A program made the translations under genes and the position numbers. From contig WSYH01002464.1 in NCBI GenBank assembly GCA_036426205.1, positions 22,304-86,303 on the forward strand: a DNA stretch of 64,000 nt, read 5' to 3'. Shown one piece after another: positions 43,344-53,345 of this stretch. How positions within the stretch are numbered: position 1 is the first letter of the stretch; each line of letters opens with the position of its first letter. The notes under the pieces were generated by a model, which worked only from the letters and a program-made list of their open reading frames with translations, made no database searches and had not been told where the DNA came from. Source of the stretch: Ascaphus truei (taxonomy: Eukaryota; Chordata; Amphibia; Anura; Ascaphidae).

Positions 43344-43550
43344 CAGTTGTGTGAAAAGAAAGTACACCCGCTTTGAATTCTATGGTTTTACATATCTGGA
43401 CATAATAACAATCACTGTTCGTTAGCAGGTCTTAAAATTAGGTAAATACAACCTCAGATGAACAACAACATATGACATATTACTCCGTGTCGTGATTTAT
43501 TTAACAAACATAAAGCCAAAATGGAGAAGCCATGTGTGAAAAACGAAGTA

Positions 43551-43778
43551 CAGTAGGGCCCCTGGTATACGGCGGGTTCCGTTCCAGAGGCCCGCCGTAT
43601 ACTGAAAATCGCCGGTTCACTTCTGCGCATGCGCAAACCGGCATTTTTGCCGTTCTGCGCATGTGCAACCTATGGTATGCGTGTGCAACCTGCGGTCTGC
43701 GCGAGTTACAAATCAAGATGGCGGCCCCCTTCTCGGTGCCGCTGTATCAGTGGATCGCCGAGAAGCGGGGCCCTGCTG
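43551..43778. mobile_element. Tigger/pogo-like MITE, 228 bp, inside the Tc1 left TIR
   Basis: Flanked by TA on both sides (43549-43550, 43779-43780). Ends CAGTAGGGCCCC and GGGGCCCTGCTG. GC-rich interior, no ORF of note. Confidence 0.85.
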
Positions 43779-43941
43779 TACACCCATACTGCTTCCATAG
43801 GAATTAAGATGCTAAGTAGCAGACAGGTGCTGCTAATCAAATGCCCTTGATTAATTGATAATCAGCAAGTGTGACCACCTCTATAAAAGCCGAAGTTTTA
43901 GCAGTTTGCTGGTCTGGAGCATTCAGGTGTGTGATAACACA

Positions 43942-44954
43942 ATGCCAAGGAGGAAAGACCTCAGCAATGATCTTAGAGCAGCAATTGTTCCTGCCCATCA
44001 ATCTGGGAAGAGTTATAAGGCCATTTCCAAACAATTTAAAGTTCATCATTCTACAGTGAGAAAGATTATTCAAAAGTGGAAAACATTCAAGACAGTTGCC
44101 AAACTTCCCAAGAGTGGACGTCCCAGCAAATTCACCCCAAGATCAGACCGTGCAATGCTCAGAGAAATTGAAAAAACCCGAGAATTACATCTCAGACTCT
44201 ACAGGCCTCAGTTAGCATGTTACATTTTAAAGTTCATGACAGTACAATTAGAAAAAGATTGAACAAGTATGGTTTGTTTGGAAGGGTTGCCAGGAGAAAG
44301 CCTCTTCTCTCTAAAAAGAACATGGCACCACGACTTAGGTTTGCAAAGTTGCATCTGAACAAACCACAAGACTTCTGGAACAATGTCCTTTGGACAGACG
44401 AGACCAAAGTGGAGATGTTTGGCCATAATGCACAGCGTCACGTTTGGCAAAAACCAAACACAGCATATCAGCACAAACACCTCATACCAACTGTCAAGCA
44501 CGGTGGTGGAGGGGTGATGATTTGGGCTTGTCTTGCAGCCACAGGACCTGGGAACCTTGCCGTCATTGAGTCGACCATAAACTCCTCTGTATGCCAAAGT
44601 ATTCTAGAGTCAAATGTGAGGCCATCTGTCCGACAGTTAAAGCTTGGAGAAAATTGGGTCATGCAACAGGACAATGATCCCAAGCACACCAGCAAATCTA
44701 CAACAGAATGGCTGAAAAAGAATCAAGGTGTTGCAATGGCCCAGTCAAAGTCCAGACCTCAACCCAGTTGTAATGCTGTGGCGGGACCTTAAGAGAGCTG
44801 TGCATAAACAAATGCCCACAAACCTCAATGAACTGAAGCAATGTTGTATAGAAGAGTGGGCCAAAATTCCTCCACAACGATGTGAGACTAATAGTCATAC
44901 AGAAAACAATTACTTCAAGTTATTGCTGCTAAAGGTGGTTCTACAAGCTATTGA
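43942..44954 (+). pseudogene. Tc1-like DDE transposase, frameshifted
   Basis: ATG 43942 (MPRRKDLSNDLR) begins the paired-type HTH: KSYKAISKQFKVHHSTVRKI, then GRPSKF. A frameshift near 44180-44220 leads to HDSTIRKRLNKYGLFGRVAR and the catalytic domain: LWTDETKVEMFG (D), QQDNDPKHTS (D), and after a second frameshift near 44735 [15 protein letters not shown], where the residue expected to be the catalytic E is V. Length close to the usual ~340 residues. Inactive by frameshifts and the E to V change. Confidence 0.9.
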
Positions 44955-45280
44955 ATTATAAGGTATACTTAGTTTTTCACACATGGCTTCTCCATTTTGG
45001 CTTTATTTTTGTTAAATAAAACATGACACATTGTAATATGTCATGTGTTGTTGTTCATTTGAGGTTGTATTTACCTAATTTTAAGACCTGTTATTATGTC
45101 CTGATATGTAAAACCATAGAATTCAAAGAGGGTGTACTTTCTTTTTTACACCACTGTATTTTATACCCATGTCTGTTGAACCCACACTCAACACTCTGTC
45201 TTTATTTAGCTTCCGATCTTGAAATGCTTCATACCTGGTTGTGGTCTTTTATTTTCTTCCATTTTTCTTTTGTATTGTAT

Positions 45281-45388
45281 GTCTTTATATAGCGCCAAAA
45301 GTGTACTCTGCTCTTCACAAAGAATACAGTACAGGGAATTATAGGAAATCCCTGCCCGAAGAGCTTACAATCTAAAAGGTTTGATGGG
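45281..45388 (+). repeat. Amphibian-type LINE/SINE tail repeat, left piece
   Basis: ATATAGCGCCAAAAGTGTAC ... CCCTGCCCGAAGAGCTTACA is a widespread vertebrate repeat tail. It is continued after the L1 insertion at 46413. Confidence 0.6.
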
Positions 45389-46160
45389 ACTACGAGATAA
45401 ATTCCACCACCAAGGCCTCCACCTATTCAAGTTCCTGCAGATTAGACACTTCCTACTATCTCTAGCCCCGAGCGCCAAATTCCCCCCTTTAACCAGGTTT
45501 GAAACCATCTGTCGCAAAGACTCCTATCAGAAGGGACTGATCTTGGAGATCTATAGGGGGATGGAGTCGGCAACAGTGCCCCCAATCCACCAGTATATGC
45601 AGAAGTGGTCCGAGGACCTTAATGTCCAAATAGATATAGACGAGTGGGAGCTGGCCACAAAGACATCAATTTGCACAGTGATTAAAGAGAACATATATAA
45701 AATACTTTTCCAGTGGTACCTGACTCCAGTTAGACTGAGCCAGATCTTCCCCGGCACCCCTGATCTGTGCTGGAGGGGATGTAGTCAAAAGGGGGACATG
45801 GCCCACATTTGGTGGTCATGTCCGGAGATCCAGAGATACTGGACCAAGATCCAGGTGCTCATACAACAGACCACGGGGCTCCTCCACCCCCTGGATCCCC
45901 TGATCTTTGTGCTGAGCAAGCCAATAGATGACCTAGACCCGCCCATGAGTAGACTAATAACTGCTATACTAACCGCAGCCAGATGCTCAATCTCAGCGGC
46001 CTGGAAAAACACCAAAGCCCCAGCGAAAAACACGGTACTGAGAAGAATAGAGGAGGTGAGGTCCATGGACAAACTAACGGCAATGCTACATAAGAAATTG
46101 CCACAATTCCGGAACACCTGGGGCCTCTGGGATGTCCCGACGGAAACAGGCCTGTCTTAA
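45389..46160 (+). pseudogene. L1 ORF2 C-terminal fragment
   Basis: Open for about 257 codons to TAA at 46158-46160, with the L1 C-terminal cysteine motif CWRGCSQKGDMAHIWWSC (C-x3-C-x7-H-x4-C). No RT catalytic part because of 5' truncation. The counterpart in the 58-62 kb L1 is CPRQCGEQGDLVHMLWSC. Confidence 0.88.
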
Positions 46161-46399
46161 ACCCCCCAAACCCAATGGCGAGGAAGCCCGTAAACACGGA
46201 CCGCCCCCCCCTCCTCCCCACACACCCCCAGTAAGTCCACCCCCACCCCCCCTCTCCCCCACACCCCTCCCTCACTTTATCCCTACCAACCTAGGAAAAC
46301 ACACCCCCATTGAGAATTCAACACGTTTTATATAGTCAAGATACATGTCATGTGCCTATGACATTGTTGTTCTCAAATAAAAAAATTGATTAAAAAAAA
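45389..46399 (+). mobile_element. 5'-truncated L1, 1.0 kb, with 13-bp TSD
   Basis: Flanked by AAGGTTTGATGGG on both sides (45376-45388, 46400-46412). Ends in AATAAA followed by an A-rich tail (46376-46399). This is standard target-primed reverse transcription. It splits the 45281 repeat. Confidence 0.92.
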
Positions 46400-46412
46400 A
46401 AGGTTTGATGGG

Positions 46413-46960
46413 GAACATAAAGACAACAGGTGAGGGAATAAGTGCTGTAGATGGCAGTGCTTGACCACAATGGGTGGTAGGAGTGACTGAGTGTGGGTGA
46501 ATAGCCATGAGTGCAGGCTATTGGGATGCTTTGTGGGGTGAGTTTTAAGGTTAGTCAGTATTAAAATGAGAGGGTTAACACAATTTACAGGGGAAGAGAT
46601 GGCAGGAGGCATGGATGAAATCAGGTGTGTATGTCTGGGTTCAGGATTAGAGGAGATCCCCAGCAGCAGGAAGGAGTACACAAAGGGTGTGAATAGAGGA
46701 TTTGTGTGGGTGTTTTTTATTGAGGGGTAAAGAAGTTGATGGAAGAAAGGTGTGTATATATTATGGTGCAGTGGGGAAGTTGGAGAGAACACAGACATTC
46801 ACAAAGGCGTGAGGAAACAGTAAACAGAAAAAGCAATAGGGAGGGCATAGTGAGATGCATGAGGAGAGACTTCCCATGTACTGGTGGATAGAAAGAGTAC
46901 AAAGAATCACAGCGTATCGAAAGTAAAGTTCTCACAGTTGCAAAGTTGTTGAGCACAGTC
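46413..46960. repeat. Right piece of the split repeat
   Basis: Continues from the left piece after the L1. Non-coding; the minus ORFs have no recognised domain. Confidence 0.45.
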
Positions 46961-47409
46961 CCGATCTTCCTCCAATTTCAACTCCAAAATTAACTCTGCC
47001 ACACACTTTTGATGTTACACTTTAAGATGGGACACAGCCATATGGCTTCACAGCCAAGATATTCTGTCAAGTACTCTGATCACATGCAATTGAATAACAA
47101 TTAAGGGAGGGGTCTGCCTATCAACTCACAGAAACATACCCCAATAGTTAATTAAATCTTAATTTCTCTTGATGGTAGAAATTCAGTATATCTTTTGACC
47201 CCATCTCCTCTTTCAGAAGGTATATTTAGCTCCTGTCCTCAGCATCTTTGAAATATCAGAGAGAGAGACCCAATTCCTCATAACAATTTAAAAAAAAACC
47301 TTTTCTAATTTTTAACTTTAACTCACTCTAACTATATCGACATATCTCTCTTGTTCCTTTCATTTACACACCTTTTTCTGGGGCATCCTTGATTACCCTA
47401 TATGTTGGT
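46961..47409. other. Possible L1 3' UTR or flank
   Basis: No gene. It could be the 3' end of the minus-strand L1 that follows. Confidence 0.35.
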
Positions 47410-47769
47410 TTCTAGTATTTCCTCACAGATTTTCCTATTGATAAATTGGGTGTTTGCCAGAAACTGTTTCCAATGTTCAAGCATACTATTTTTTGATGAT
47501 GGTCCTTCTAACCATACAGGTAACATATCCAGTTTGAACAAGTCCAGCATTTAGCGCTCTACTAGTTCCAGAGTTGGCGGTTCCTTGTTTATCCACTTTA
47601 GGGCAATACATCTCTTGGCAATCAAAAGAATTGTTTGTATAAGCCTAGGATATCTGGTTTTGTCCGCTGTGTCCCCTGTTCTGGTAGTGGCTCGTCTATA
47701 GTCCCAATGTTCCTCTTTTTTGAGCCTTCTGGGTAGCATTAAAACCTTCTTAGACTTGGTATCTCTCAA
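47410..47769 (-). pseudogene. L1 ORF2 C-terminus, minus strand
   Basis: Minus reading gives RLIQTILLIAKRCIALKWI, a stop after LELVER, then WLEGPSSKNSMLEHWKQFL, similar to the last part of L1 ORF2. It lies directly after ORF1, so almost all of ORF2 is deleted. Confidence 0.55.
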
Positions 47770-48210
47770 TCTTTGGTCTTTTAGTTATCTTCCGTGTCCC
47801 TGCCATTCTTAAGCGTATGAACAAACTCTTGCTTCTGTTGGACATAAATACACTTCCTTTGTCGGTTTGAATCCGTAGCTTGGCTGGGTAATGGATAGCA
47901 AATTTGATCCATTTCTTGAATAGCTCGGTGCATACTTCTGAAAATTCTTTCCATTGTTGTGACACCTGTGTAGAGAAATCTTGGAAGATCAGGATTTTAT
48001 TGCAATCTATATCAATTGACCCTTTGGATTTGAAGGCTGTGACTATTTTGTTCCTGTCTGCCCAGTCCAGAAAGTGAGCAATCACAGGTCTCGGTCTGCT
48101 CCCCTGTTCTGGGGGGTCCTATTCGGTGGAACCTTTCCATTTTGAAAAGGGACTCCTCTGTATTTAGACCTAGATATGCCGGAATAGTTTTGGCTAGCAG
48201 TGTAGCTAGC
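47750..48210 (-). pseudogene. L1 ORF1 C-terminal half (RRM and CTD), minus strand
   Basis: Minus reading has KMERFHRIGPPR, then a frameshift, VIAHFLDWADRNKIVTAF and IHYPAKLRI, matching the RRM and C-terminal domain of L1 ORF1 RNA-binding proteins. Joined across the PLE insertion to the N-terminal half at 49829-50206. Confidence 0.85.
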
Positions 48211-48321
48211 AAATATCCAGGGCGTGGAACACCGGTTCACAGCCAAAAAATAAGCAAGAGCTGGACAGTATGACCGTAGAAAAATGTATTAGTTAAAAAA
48301 CATCACAGTAGAGTCCTGGCG

Positions 48322-48363
48322 GATCCTCTAACGCGTTTCACGCCGAAGCGCTTTGTCAAAGAT
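48322..48363 (-). ncRNA. Hammerhead-like hairpin near PLE 3' end
   Basis: Minus strand: TTGACAA, extra A, stem GCGC/GCGT with UUCG tetraloop, GAAA, C-GC-G-T-T; short stem I TCT/AGA. Confidence 0.6.
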
Positions 48364-48852
48364 TGATCCGTCAGGAGCAACCAAGGACTGATATAGGGTG
48401 TCGGGAAATCAGCACAGGTGTGGTATAATCACTGCCTTGATTGTAAGCGCCTGCTAAGGCATGTTGATTGCGACACTCCCACAGTCAGTAATAAACATGC
48501 ATAAACACTGAATATCACCAATCACATATAACAAAAAAGGAAAAAGAACAATATGCAATAAAACCTTATTCATAAAAATACAGATAATATATAAGTGAAA
48601 CTCTAGATAACCATAAAGTGAGTACACATAAAAATTATGGTGAAACACTGAAAAATCAGTATTATAAAATAAATATGTAGTGCCAGTATCTACAAAAAAA
48701 TGCTTAAGTGTATGAAATACATTAGATATGGATGTATATGGAAGTAACTGTAATATCATGAAGTAATTAATATCTATATTAATAATGATATGAACTAATA
48801 AGTCAATTCAAAAATTGAATGAATTTCCAGCAAATTTTAGTATTGACTCTAA

Positions 48853-49259
48853 GGCCGAGTCCATAGAAGGACAGCCCGCGCTGAGCCGTGCGGACACTCG
48901 GCGCTGAGCCCCTGCATCCTCAATGAGGATGCCTTGAGAGGGGGCTCACGCGAGCGTCCGCAGGCGTGCGGAGGCTTTGGAATTTTCAGCCGACAGCCAA
49001 GCTGTTTTTCAGCGCGCAGTCGGCTGAAAACATCCAATCAGCCTGAAGCAGCGTCAACGTCACGGCGCCGTGACGTTGACGTCAGTGCGTCGCGGGCGAT
49101 TTACCCAGCGACGTCACTGCCTCGCCTCCAACCACCTCCCCCCCGGCTCCCTTCGCGCACGCTGGCTCGCCTGCAAGTCCGTGGAATCGCGCTGACTTAA
49201 GCAGGCGAGCCTCAGCGGTAGCGCGCCTCCGCTCTCCTGAAGCCTCTATGGCCCCGGCC
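48853..49259. mobile_element. Harbinger-like MITE, 407 bp
   Basis: TAA on both sides (48850-48852, 49260-49262). Ends GGCCGAGTCCATAGA and TCTATGGCCCCGGCC (12 of 15 complementary). GC- and CpG-rich, with palindromic segments such as GTCAACGTCACGGCGCCGTGAC. Confidence 0.8.
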
Positions 49260-49399
49260 TAAGATATAAACCTCTAAAACCAACTAGTAAATGTAATAAG
49301 AATAAATAAAAAGTGTCTACAACACAATAAATCAATATAACACAATGATGTATGTGTATAGCAATATCATGTACTGTGGGGACATGGAGGAACATTAAT

Positions 49400-49828
49400 A
49401 AATGTGGACAGAGTGCTCAGTCGTTCAAAAAATGCTTGTGCTCCCACTCCACATTTAAACCTCTGGGAAAGAGATTGTCCAATGCAAAGATCCAATGCAT
49501 TTCTCTTTTGTTAAGGAGATTAAGTCTATCACCACCCTTAACGTGTAAAGGTATGTGTTCCATACCGGAACATTTAAAGTTATCCATAACCCCTGTGAGC
49601 ATTCTGTAAAATGTCTTGACACTGGATGTAACATGTCCTTCATAATGAGTCGTGCGTGTTCGGCAATTCTGATCTTTAAAGATCTAATAGTTATACCGAC
49701 ATATTTTTGATTACACCCACATGAAAGGACATAAACAGCAAAACTGGTATGACAATTGATAAAAGACCTAATTCTGTGTCTGCTCTTGGGGTATATAGTG
49801 TGACTGTTTTACGGTTCACCACACAACT
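49400..49828 (-). pseudogene. PLE GIY-YIG endonuclease, minus strand
   Basis: Minus reading: SFINCHTSFAVYVLSCGCN, QKYVGITIRSLKIRIAEHAR, then PVSRHFTECSQG with frameshifts. The CGCN form before QKYVG differs from the ECPCG form at 1876-2332, so it is another PLE lineage. Confidence 0.85.
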
Positions 49829-50206
49829 GCTAGCAGTGTAGCTAGCTGATTTCCTCCAATTTTTTCTGGGATTCCGATAAACCTAATTGTTCCTCCTGGA
49901 CCTGTTTTCTTGATCTTCCATTTTATCTTTGAGTATCGTTTGTGCTTCTTCTAATTGTTGGTTTTGTTGTAGTTGTGTAATGGTGTCCTCTGTATTCCCA
50001 ATTCTTTGTTCCGCTTCCTTGATGTTTTTTTTTTTTTTGCACGTTTAGTTCCCCTGTATACTTTCTAGTGATTTTTGAATGGGTTATAATTTTGCCTCCA
50101 ATATTGGCGTGATACGCTTCATCGCTTGCCTTGTGATTGCCTCAATTTGGGTAACATCAAGATCCTGCTCCGCCACTTTATCTTGCTTGGAGCGTTTTGG
50201 GGCCAT
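49829..50206 (-). pseudogene. L1 ORF1 N-terminal half with coiled coil, minus strand
   Basis: Starts at ATG 50206 (MAPKRSKQDKVAEQDLDVTQ). Two stops, then a frameshifted coiled-coil region (EAEQRIGNTEDTITQLQQ) and NRSRRNNIR.IGIPEK, the classic L1 ORF1 motif before the RRM. Cut by the PLE insertion. Confidence 0.85.
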
Positions 50207-51190
50207 ATTTTTTTACTTCCTGCAGATTGTGTTTAAAAGTTTTTCAAATAGTGGATGGTTTGTTTACGGATAACCAATTATTTAGTTTTTGGGCTTAGAC
50301 AAGAGCCTCATGTCCCCCTCTGCGTCGTTTTAATAATTATCAGGATTCATATTGTTGTGGGTAGATTCTCATTCTCCCATCTTTGCTGTGCCTAGTGTAG
50401 TGTGGGAGAGCATATGGGCCTTCAGTGAGTGAGAGCTGTTACTTTTTGTATAGGTATGTATTACCTTTGGTGTCTGATATTCTCACTGTATATGTGCTTG
50501 TCTTAGGGGGGGTCTTATGCAGTCTGCGTTTATGATGTTTCCCTCTACTGGAGCACTGTGGTTCAGGGTGGCCTTCCTCTTAGTCGCTCTTCCCTCACAT
50601 GTCAATGATGGCCGGTTTGGAGGGGAATCAGGCTGGTTCTTGTTCCTGCATGGGTCAGCTGTCTCACGGTGTGGTTTTTCACCCATTTTTGGCTTTCGCC
50701 ACTCCCCCGCCCCACAGTCACCTCCCGTTTAGCCCCCGGCTCACTCCATGGATTTACTTATGGGTTGAGGGGGGATATCCTTCTCGCTCCGCTGACACTG
50801 CAGCAGAGCGCCGGGAGAAAATGGCCACCCCCCGCTCTCTCCGGTCCTAGCTGCTGCTCCCAAACAGCCTCCCGTTGGTTTGCCCTCAGCTGCTCCGGGA
50901 CTACTGGCTGGCGGCCTCTAACCCATCCGTCCGGGCCACGCTCCGTTCCTCCCACGCACCTGAGGGCCCCGGGGGTGTTCTGTTCCGGATTGCGCCTTGG
51001 CCGCTTGTGTGAGCAAAATGGCCGCCGCACCTCGTCACTCAACTGCTCTGTCTCCTCCGAAGACAGGTTGGTATTTTTGGGGGGGTTTTGGTAGTTTTTC
51101 CAGCGTTTGTACTTTCCGCTGCTGTGTTTGGGGATATTTTCCGGCGTTCTTTCACAGGAAGTCTTTTCTAAGAAACTTAATTGGCCAGGT
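50207..51190 (-). mobile_element. L1 5' UTR-like, GC-rich
   Basis: GC-rich DNA upstream of ORF1 on the minus strand, with AAAATGGCC words typical of promoter regions (YY1-like). Long ORFs in this stretch are GC artefacts. The 5' limit is not defined. Confidence 0.5.
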
Positions 51191-51204
51191 GGAGTCTGGT
51201 TAAT

Positions 51205-51419
51205 TATATATAGGTTTCTGTGTGAGCTCAAATGCTATGTCCCTAAATGTCCATTCATGTTTACTAGGAACTCCTTGATAAAGTGCCTCACAGCACGAAA
51301 CGCGTAGGAGTGTTGTACTCTCTACCGTTTTTTAATGCAGCTTTAATAAATCATTTTTTATAGCTACATGACCTGCTTCTTGCCGCTGTGCACCACACAC
51401 TACACTTTTCTATACTTCT
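51205..51419 (+). mobile_element. Short PLE tail insertion, 215 bp, 14-bp TSD
   Basis: Flanked by GGAGTCTGGTTAAT (51191-51204 and 51420-51433). It contains only a hammerhead-like hairpin and about 108 bp of tail with AATAAA. No coding sequence, so it was moved in trans. Confidence 0.9.
51270..51311 (+). ncRNA. Hammerhead-like hairpin in short PLE insertion
   Basis: Stem I ACTCC/GGAGT (51270-51274 with 51307-51311), core TTGATAA, extra A, stem II GTGC/GCAC, GAAA, C-GC-G-T-A. Confidence 0.7.
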
Positions 51420-51433
51420 GGAGTCTGGTTAAT

Positions 51434-51969
51434 GGCCTGCTGCACTTAACCAAATCCCTGCTGGATTTTAGAGAGAGTTTCTTCTACAGGGATAAGTCCC
51501 TGTTACAGGGCCTTCCATCAATATACCTAATGGCAAACAAGGTTGCTCACTTTGATCCCAGTTGGCAATATCCCGATGCCATGTCAGTCATATGGATATT
51601 CCCTCTCATATGTGTTAACCTCTATTCCGTTACTCCAGATTGTTCTAAGCAAAATTCTGAGAGACAGGACACATGCTACACAAATTGCACCGCAATGGCC
51701 CAGACAGGCATGGTTCACAGACCTATTGAAACTTTCCGTCGAGGCTTCGTCTACTCCCTGCCTTGCTTGACGTAAGGACTGATTCTCCAGCCCAATCCTT
51801 GTTTCCCTCAATTGACTGCATGTACATAGAGAGGAGATCTTTGAGAGCATTGTTTTTCAGACCAGGTGATTGATACCTTACTTCACTCCAAGAAACGTCA
51901 CCTCAGCTCAGCTATATATTGCACAATATGAAAAATATTCTTTGTGCTGTCACAATCAATTGATTACTC
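51434..51969. other. Unassigned sequence
   Basis: Open frames up to 135 codons (51368-51775) show no domain; part of it lies in the PLE tail. Host repeat not identified. Confidence 0.35.
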
Positions 51970-52215
51970 TGCGCCGACGTCCCCCCCGCCGTGCGCCCAT
52001 GTCCCTCCCACCTGCTCACATTCCTCCCCTGCACTCTCATTTCTCCCCCTCACCATGTGCTCACATTCACCCACCACCACGCGCTCACATTCCACCACCT
52101 CCCCCCCCCACACCACGCGCTTACATTCCCTCCCCCCCTCCACACACCACACGCTTACATTCCCTCCCCCCCTCCACACAAACACACACACACACACACA
52201 AACCAAGCGCTGACT
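51970..52215. repeat. C-rich minisatellite ending in (CA)n
   Basis: Variant units of ACGCGCTTACATTCCCTCCC plus CA runs. Long ORFs on both strands here are artefacts. Confidence 0.85.
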
Positions 52216-52231
52216 TCTCTTTCCCCCCCGA

Positions 52232-52806
52232 CATTTAAAGGTTCCCACAGATCTATTAGCTAACCAGGTGTTTTTGGTCGGAGTCTCAAAGTGGCTATGG
52301 ACGAACATGTCCCTCAGGATGGCTTTAGCGGCCAATACTTGGCTCATGTCGTGGTCCTCTCTAAGGATATACCAGTAGTTACTCAGAATATTACATATCT
52401 GGGACCACTGGTGGTTATAGGTTCTCATGGACCTTATCACCTTTTGATCAGTGGGCGAGATGTTTTTATCCAATAGTACACTGTAGGCACTGTATTTTGG
52501 CCTTTTTTGTAGACTCTCTTTATAACCGTATTGCTTTAACCTCTTTCCTGGAATTTGTTTAATAGATAGTGCCTCTTTTTCGAACTCTGTCATTCGAAAA
52601 GTTTCTTCAGGCTCTTGGAAACTGTCATGTTGGGATGTCTGACAGTTGTGACCGGGGATGGTGGCTTTCGGCATGTAACAGAGTATTAGTGGCTGTTGGT
52701 TTACGGTAAACCCTGGTCTCAAGAAGGCTTCTGCCCCTAGAAATTCTCAGGTCAAGAAATGTGATCTCGTAAAATATATTCACAAATTCCAGGAACTTAA
52801 CAAACT
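52232..52806 (-). pseudogene. PLE RT thumb fragment, minus strand (locus B)
   Basis: Minus reading starts at KFLEFVNIF (52806), then ITFLDLR.S..., IPGHNCQTSQHDSFQEPEET, a frameshift and SNYWYILREDHDMSQVL, ending TWLANRSVGTFKC. Homologous to the plus-strand copy at 54398-55011. Its start abuts the plus-strand PLE head to head. Confidence 0.85.
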
Positions 52807-53312
52807 AGATAAAACTATAAAGATCAAGCCAAATTGTGGTGGGAAATAGCTAGCCTTGATAATTATATAAAGTCTTTTTTGATACCAAGGGGACTGCGAA
52901 CAAACCTTACACCTTCTCCCTGACAAACTGATGATGATTTCATGAAGGCATGGGAAACCCTACTCCGCCATTGTTCCTGTGAACTTACGAAACTACGCAT
53001 TAAACATGAACACCAGACTTATAGCAGTAAATGCAGAGATAACAACTTACCTAGAGGAGGTGAATCAGTGAAAAACACATTCAGAATTGAAAAATTACGA
53101 ACTTAAAAATAATGTTGATAAACTTATTAAAGAAGTTAAGAGAAAACAAAGGAAGTACATTTGGGATCAAACATTTAAAAACCCGGGAAAATACAGACAT
53201 CATATAAATTACAAATCAAAATGTATTGACACTGAATTTAAAGAACGGGACACCTCTATTGAAGAATGAATTGGGTCCCCTATGTCAATGTAAGATACAT
53301 CAGACAGGGACA

Positions 53313-53345
<33 letters not shown>

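Larger units (their letters stand above)
43344..45156 (+). mobile_element. Tc1-like transposon with ~200-bp terminal inverted repeats
   Basis: Flanked by TA (43342-43343 and 45157-45158). Ends CAGTTGTGTGAAAAGAAAGT and its near-inverse; complementarity continues inward about 200 bp through CCAAAATGGAGAAGCCATGT and its inverse ACATGGCTTCTCCATTTTGG. Long terminal repeats with internal direct repeats are known for Tc1 relatives such as those of fish and frogs. The left repeat is split by a MITE. Confidence 0.9.
48211..49828 (-). mobile_element. 5'-truncated PLE, 1.6 kb, with 18-bp TSD
   Basis: Flanked by GCTAGCAGTGTAGCTAGC on both sides (48193-48210 and 49829-49846, counting one copy as target). 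Read on the minus strand it begins in the GIY-YIG region, then has a long AT-rich tail with a hammerhead-like hairpin about 110 bp before its 3' end. A Harbinger-like MITE sits inside. Confidence 0.88.

Noticed and set aside
50599..51231. Overlapping ORFs of 83-157 codons on both strands
   Set aside because: GC-rich L1 5' UTR-like DNA without recognisable domain.
51964..52263. Plus ORFs with HSPPTTRSHS-type repeats
   Set aside because: C-rich minisatellite; only the minus-strand 52232-52806 part is real PLE coding remnant.
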